Shown here: positions 41,022 through 44,466 of the stretch, in pieces
How the letters are laid out: every line of letters starts with the position of its first letter
Numbering within the stretch: the first letter of the stretch is position 1
Origin: Clostridia bacterium
GTDB lineage: Bacteria; Bacillota; Clostridia; Christensenellales; Aristaeellaceae
NCBI GenBank assembly: GCA_017522345.1
Contig: JAFWZN010000006.1
Span: forward strand, 1 to 44,466
Length of the DNA stretch: 44,466 bases
Direction: 5' to 3'
Made by a program: the position numbers and the translations under genes
The notes under the pieces: generated by a model
The model's input: only the letters and a program-made list of their open reading frames with translations
What the model was told of the DNA's origin: nothing
Databases searched by the model: none

Positions 41022-41618
41022 TTACGCCGCGAAGGAAGCAAGCACCTTTTCAAACATCTTTTCAATCTGGATGTACTCAAGCGTGTTAAGCGCGCTCGTG
41101 GTGGTGAGGGTCAGGTAGTACAGTTGGCCGTTTACGCATACGCAGTACTGCGCGCCGATCGTATCGCCCAATACGTACATAAGATAAGCATATTCATTGT
41201 CGCCGGCTTTGAATACGTCGCCCTCGACGAGGAAGTCGACAAGGCCAAAGATCTGCTCATACTGGGTGCGGAGCGAGGGAAGCAGAAGAGAAACCAGCTG
41301 CTCGGCGGAATATGCGCCGCCGACATACTCGCCGACAATGTTGAAATTCACGCCATTGGGCTGGATAAACATGGTCATTTCGTTAGCAACGCACTGATCG
41401 GCATAGGCGCTCAAATCAATGTTCGGGAAGGCGCTTGTAATGCTCGGATCGCTGAGGAGCGTTGCAATGTTCTGAGAATCCAGATACAGCCAGTCCGCCG
41501 GAGCCTTCATCGAATAGCCGAGCACCGGATGCGTATAGGTAACCATCTCATTTTCGCCAAGCGCAGCGAAGGACAAAGAAAGCATGATCGCAAGAATCAG
41601 AGCAAATACCTTTTTCAT
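41022..41618 (-). CDS. Small secreted protein, possibly PsbP/DcrB-like fold
   Basis: 198 residues with a clear signal peptide (MKKVFALILAIMLSLSFAAL, cleavage near GEN). The mature part begins VTYTHPVLGYSMKAPADWLY, which resembles the entry strand of PsbP/DcrB-like proteins ('..G.s+.yP.dW'), followed by an Asp/Ser-rich segment and a beta-rich C-terminus with no catalytic motif. The fold is a guess from one segment. AAAGGGG precedes the ATG. It is monocistronic behind its own promoter. Confidence 0.6.
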   Translation of the reverse strand: MKKVFALILAIMLSLSFAALGENEMVTYTHPVLGYSMKAPADWLYLDSQNIATLLSDPSITSAFPNIDLSAYADQCVANEMTMFIQPNGVNFNIVGEYVGGAYSAEQLVSLLLPSLRTQYEQIFGLVDFLVEGDVFKAGDNEYAYLMYVLGDTIGAQYCVCVNGQLYYLTLTTTSALNTLEYIQIEKMFEKVLASFAA

Positions 41619-41648
41619 AAAAACACCCCTTTAATTAATTTTGTTACA

Positions 41649-41678
41649 AGTATACATCAAATGGACCGTTTATGTCAA
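41649..41678 (-). promoter_or_regulatory. Promoter of the secreted protein gene
   Basis: Minus strand TTGACA (41678-41673), 18-bp spacer, TATACT (41654-41649). Confidence 0.7.
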
Positions 41679-41682
41679 TTCC

Positions 41683-42210
41683 TTACCATTCGACGCCCTT
41701 TCGCGCTTCAACGCCCTTGTCAAACGGATGGCGTCTTTTGACAATCTCACTCACATAATCGGCCTTATTAAGAAGCGATTCGGGCGCATATCTTCCCGTG
41801 ACCACCGTTTCGCCGAAGGAAAGCGCTTTGTCAATCAGCTTCCACATATCTTCCTCAGAAATAAGCCCAATGCCTGCGCACACGGCAAGCTCGTCCAGAA
41901 TAATGGTTTCCGGCTTCAATTCGTCGATTTTGTCCATCAGAAAATACACTTCCGCCTTCTGACGGGCCTTTTCCGCCTCAAGCTCCTCCTTCGTCATCTG
42001 ATAGGTGAATTTTTCCGTTGCGGGAACCTTTAAAACATACGCGTTTTCAAATGTCCTCGCGCCGTCCAATTCGCCCGATCTTCCGCTTTTTAAAAACTGC
42101 GCGATCATCACGCGCCGTCCGTGTCCGAGCGACCTGAGCGCAAGTCCGAAGGCCGCCGTGGTTTTTCCCTTTCCGTCGCCCGTATATAAGTGAAGCCTGT
42201 TTTCAGACAT
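41683..42210 (-). CDS. cobO: ATP:corrinoid adenosyltransferase (cob(I)yrinic acid a,c-diamide)
   Basis: 175 residues from the ATG at 42208-42210 (GGGAGGG upstream). MSENRLHLYTGDGKGKTTAA contains the CobA/CobO P-loop (GDGKGKTT, 11-18). VMIAQFLKSGRSGEL, TIILDELAVCAGIGLI and VVTGRYAPESLLNKADYVSE complete the BtuR/CobO/CobP family. It transfers the adenosyl group of ATP to the cobalt of a corrinoid. No other cobalamin genes or cobalamin riboswitch are seen, so it probably serves corrinoid salvage. Confidence 0.9.
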   Translation of the reverse strand: MSENRLHLYTGDGKGKTTAAFGLALRSLGHGRRVMIAQFLKSGRSGELDGARTFENAYVLKVPATEKFTYQMTKEELEAEKARQKAEVYFLMDKIDELKPETIILDELAVCAGIGLISEEDMWKLIDKALSFGETVVTGRYAPESLLNKADYVSEIVKRRHPFDKGVEARKGVEW

Positions 42211-42244
42211 AATTCTGTCCCTCCCGAAATCCTGTTTCAATTAA

Positions 42245-42273
42245 AGTATATACGACCCTGCTCGTTTTTTCAA
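42245..42273 (-). promoter_or_regulatory. Promoter of cobO
   Basis: Minus strand TTGAAA (42273-42268), 17-bp spacer, TATACT (42250-42245). Confidence 0.65.
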
Positions 42274-42289
42274 TCCTTCATTTTCGCAA

Positions 42290-42318
42290 TTGATAAAACA
42301 TGCCGCGTTTGCTATAAT
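42290..42318 (+). promoter_or_regulatory. Promoter of the mini-paralogue gene
   Basis: TTGATA (42290-42295), 17-bp spacer, TATAAT (42313-42318). Back-to-back with the cobO promoter. Confidence 0.75.
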
Positions 42319-42353
42319 GAAAAAAACGCCGAAAATGAAAGGATGCGCGCAAT

Positions 42354-42671
42354 ATGAGGTCGTTTTTGAAAAAGCTTTTATCCGTATATCTGATTCTGCT
42401 TCTTTCCCATCCGGCATACGCGCTCATCGAGCCGTCGGACGGAAAATATGCGCTCATCCTTTTTGCAAGCAAAAGCGATTATGCCATCCGCATCCTGAAT
42501 ACGGAAACCCTAACGATGTTTACCGTTGCGTTTGATGCCGGCGATATCAGCCGACTGGCAGCCTTCACGGATCATCCTAACTCCGAATACCCCGTCGCCA
42601 TCCAATTTATCGCAAACGATCTTGTGATCATCAACACAGAAAGCGGGATCCGGCTTTTCAGAATCCAATAG
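42354..42671 (+). CDS. Mini-paralogue: signal peptide joined to the C-terminal end of the downstream protein
   Basis: 105 residues. A signal peptide (MRSFLKKLLSVYLILLLSHP, cleavage near AYA) is joined directly to a short C-terminal segment (SDGKYALILFASKSDYAIRI ... IANDLVIINTESGIRLFRIQ). That segment matches the last residues of the 492-residue protein encoded just downstream (SPNGEYVFLVF ... ITNDLIVINTQDGLKLFKIQ). The roughly 385 residues in between are missing. It has its own promoter and an AAAGGA-type SD, so it is probably expressed. It looks like an internally deleted tandem copy, or a single propeller-blade protein. Function unknown. Confidence 0.7.
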   Translation: MRSFLKKLLSVYLILLLSHPAYALIEPSDGKYALILFASKSDYAIRILNTETLTMFTVAFDAGDISRLAAFTDHPNSEYPVAIQFIANDLVIINTESGIRLFRIQ

Positions 42672-42725
42672 CGTATCGCCGCCTGCATGAGCCCTTTCTA
42701 AAGCGCAGCGGCAATATATCCTCTA

Positions 42726-42754
42726 TTGTCAATCGCCGCGTTATTTGTTATAAT
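42726..42754 (+). promoter_or_regulatory. Promoter of the large secreted propeller-like gene
   Basis: TTGTCA (42726-42731), 17-bp spacer, TATAAT (42749-42754), then AGAGGAG and ATG at 42786. Confidence 0.75.
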
Positions 42755-42785
42755 AGAGTTATCAAATGGGAGAGGAGACACAAGC

Positions 42786-44264
42786 ATGAAATCCATTTTC
42801 CGAATTCTTATGTCTTTTTTACTGATCCTGACCTTCTCTTTGCCATCCTGTTTGGCGCTTGAAATGACGGACAAGACCTATCTGGGCGGAAAAACGTATT
42901 CTCTCAAAGAAGAAACGATCAATTTAAGCGGTGTTCCGGTCTACGCGCAGTCTTATGCGCTTGATAAATTCGGCCTTCCCGCAGGCGAGCAGGAAGGGCT
43001 TGTTCAAATCGGCGTTTATGAGGACTTTTTCAGCGAAGACCCGCTCACGCTGAAATTTGCCTCCGACGATCTTTCCACGCTCATGTTTGACGGCATGGTA
43101 TGCCTTCGAAACGGCCGATTGATCGTTCCTTCCCCCTCCTATACGCGCGGAGTCGAAGATACCTATGGCGTTTTCGAACGCATTACGTCCTTACCACTGT
43201 TCTATGCGCTTTCTACCAAAAGCGGCATGACGTTTTCAAGCGACGGGCGATATGCTTTGTATATCGACGGACACGCTGCGCTTACGAATATGAGATATGA
43301 GTATCAGCTTTTCATTCTCGATGTGGAAGCGGGCGAATGGTATCTGGGCTATACCTGGCCCACAAAAGTCAGAGAAAATCCGGAATGCGTCGTCGGCGCA
43401 TGCTTTGACGAAACCAATGAATACATCTACATAAACGCATTCGGACAGGCCTATGCCGACCGCAATTCCATTTTGCGCTACTCAATCAAAACCGGCGAAA
43501 TGGAGCATCTGGTCAGTTCGTCCGCCGAATGGTACACCTATAACAATCTTTTCCGCACGCCGGACGGAAAATACGTGCATACATCGCTTCCGATGAATGC
43601 TTCTGGTCAGCCCGGCGCCCTCGCCATTTACGAGGAAGTCGACGGAAGATGGATGTATCGGATGGAATATTTGACGTCAAACATTCTTCGCCTCCAGAAT
43701 CTGAATGTGAACAGCAAGACCGGCCAGGCGCTTCTATTAAGCTGGCTTTTCCAAAATACTTATGCGACCGCTGCCACGGACGACATGGATACTTTCGAAA
43801 TGGCCCCAAGACAAACACAAGTTCTTTCTCTCCCGATCATCAATAACGGCGTTCAGAATCTTAATAAGCTCATCTGGTTTGACGCCGACATGAACAGCGC
43901 ATCCCTGATATCGATCAGCGAATATGTCTATAATGAGTTTGAATTGGTGAAAGCATCTCCGATCGAATATCTGGATCGCCCCATACTCTATAACGCAGCC
44001 CTCTCCCCGAACGGAGAATATGTATTCTTGGTTTTCAGCCACATTAAAAGAGACGGCGGCTTCTCCGCCCGCATCATGAATACCAAAACGCTGGAAATCT
44101 CCCCCGTCTCCTTTGAAGAAGGTCTGATCGGTGTGAACTGTTCATATGCAACGCCGCTCAGCAACAGCTACCCCCTTGGCGTCAACTTTATCACAAACGA
44201 CCTTATCGTCATAAACACACAGGACGGTTTAAAGCTTTTTAAAATTCAGCTGAATCTTTTCTGA
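42786..44264 (+). CDS. Secreted beta-propeller-like protein, unknown function
   Basis: 492 residues from the ATG at 42786 behind AGAGGAG. Signal peptide (MKSIFRILMSFLLILTFSLP, cleavage near CLA). The mature part repeats short S..G.Y/A..Y.. strands, for example SSDGRYALYIDGHA, RTPDGKYVHTSLPM and SPNGEYVFLVFSHI, and ends FITNDLIVINTQDGLKLFKI. This is consistent with a WD40- or TolB-like propeller that could bind a ligand or wall polymer. No catalytic motif or anchor is seen. Its N- and C-terminal parts are echoed by the 105-residue gene just upstream, showing a tandem origin. Confidence 0.75.
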   Translation: MKSIFRILMSFLLILTFSLPSCLALEMTDKTYLGGKTYSLKEETINLSGVPVYAQSYALDKFGLPAGEQEGLVQIGVYEDFFSEDPLTLKFASDDLSTLMFDGMVCLRNGRLIVPSPSYTRGVEDTYGVFERITSLPLFYALSTKSGMTFSSDGRYALYIDGHAALTNMRYEYQLFILDVEAGEWYLGYTWPTKVRENPECVVGACFDETNEYIYINAFGQAYADRNSILRYSIKTGEMEHLVSSSAEWYTYNNLFRTPDGKYVHTSLPMNASGQPGALAIYEEVDGRWMYRMEYLTSNILRLQNLNVNSKTGQALLLSWLFQNTYATAATDDMDTFEMAPRQTQVLSLPIINNGVQNLNKLIWFDADMNSASLISISEYVYNEFELVKASPIEYLDRPILYNAALSPNGEYVFLVFSHIKRDGGFSARIMNTKTLEISPVSFEEGLIGVNCSYATPLSNSYPLGVNFITNDLIVINTQDGLKLFKIQLNLF

Positions 44265-44291
44265 TTCCTTAGCCCCTAAAAAACAGGGCTT

Positions 44292-44452
44292 ATGCCTCGT
44301 AGGGAACGGCCTGTGTGCCGTTCCCACAGACCATCAACAAACCTCTGGGTGAGGCATGGAGAGGGAGCGCACTCCCTCTCCATTTTCAATCGATTTTGGC
44401 GGCATGTACGGCAAAATCGCGCGTTTTCACAAAGCGCAGCGACTGAAAACGC
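44292..44452. repeat. Hairpin-dense intergenic repeat at the right edge
   Basis: Nested and serial inverted repeats are visible. ATGCCTC (44292-44298) pairs with GAGGCAT (44351-44357) around a perfect GGGAACGGC/GCCGTTCCC hairpin (44302-44325). Next comes a perfect 10-bp GGAGAGGGAG/CTCCCTCTCC hairpin (44358-44381), then CGATTTTG/CAAAATCG (44391-44419) and GCGTTTTCA/TGAAAACGC (44421-44452). Its GGAGAGGG arm recurs at 28647. No coding capacity is seen in 44265-44466; the element may continue past the edge. Confidence 0.6.
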
Positions 44453-44466
44453 TTCCCCTTTCCGAT

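Noticed and set aside
42211..42353. Cobalamin riboswitch upstream of cobO
   Set aside because: The gap is only 143 bp, filled by two divergent promoters, and no B12-box-like sequence was seen.
1..44466. tRNA, rRNA, CRISPR arrays, transposases, integrases
   Set aside because: Looked for on both strands; no cloverleaf-like sequence, regular spacer array or recombinase motif was recognised.

Overview
The window looks like a chromosomal segment of a mid-GC, spore-forming member of the Bacillota, most likely an uncultured gut Clostridia lineage. This is inferred from a SpoIVB-type peptidase, the tilS-hpt-ftsH and rpsF-ssb-rpsR arrangements, a TGS-domain uridine-kinase-like protein, strong SD sequences with consensus sigma-A promoters, and a Cys-rich repeat surface protein of a type common in gut Firmicutes. 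No rRNA, tRNA, CRISPR array, transposase or integrase was found.

Layout. 1-1920 is the 5' part of a leftward secreted Cys-rich repeat protein. 2218-6603 is a leftward operon headed by pyrH (UMP kinase), followed by a GNAT acetyltransferase, a phosphodiester-glycosidase-domain protein, a small membrane protein, a second GNAT and a nucleotidyltransferase. 6748-9088 is a rightward DMT-MATE transporter pair behind a perfect-consensus promoter. 9133-11523 is a leftward NUDIX-ruvC-ruvA-sugar isomerase operon without ruvB. 11773-13740 encodes an Ig-like-repeat cell-wall amidase with an altered zinc motif. 13821-16476 holds a histidine phosphatase, a PlsC acyltransferase with a zinc ribbon, and an RluA-type pseudouridine synthase. 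16619-19101 is a znuABC-like zinc importer, followed by a zinc-ribbon membrane protein. 19878-22638 is a FucU mutarotase and a P1B-type ATPase homologue that has lost its phosphorylation Asp and most metal-binding Cys residues. 22834-24132 is rpsF-ssb-rpsR with a likely S6:S18 autoregulatory leader. 24167-28605 holds a TGS-kinase, a nonsense-interrupted small membrane protein gene, a Crh/HPr-like protein and an AraC regulator with a cre-like site. 28741-32774 is tilS-hpt-ftsH. 32977-36773 is spoIVB followed by an AT-richer island (tandem-Phd protein plus a Septu-like PtuA/PtuB pair) bounded on the far side by a second, divergent spoIVB 3' end. 36926-40909 is a YgjV-like membrane protein with two intracellular glycoside hydrolases (GH2 and GH32-like). 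41022-44264 holds a secreted protein, a corrinoid adenosyltransferase, and a secreted propeller-like protein preceded by a 105-residue mini-paralogue of its N- and C-terminal ends. The right edge is a hairpin-dense repeat.

Most of the window is housekeeping or common accessory material. The parts most worth a second look are the intact but apparently catalytically dead P1B-ATPase, and the defence-type island at spoIVB with its duplicated, divergent spoIVB C-terminus and its toxin-less double-Phd gene. The full-plus-mini paralogue pair and the Cys-substituted amidase are secondary. All assignments come from reading motifs by eye; no database search was run.
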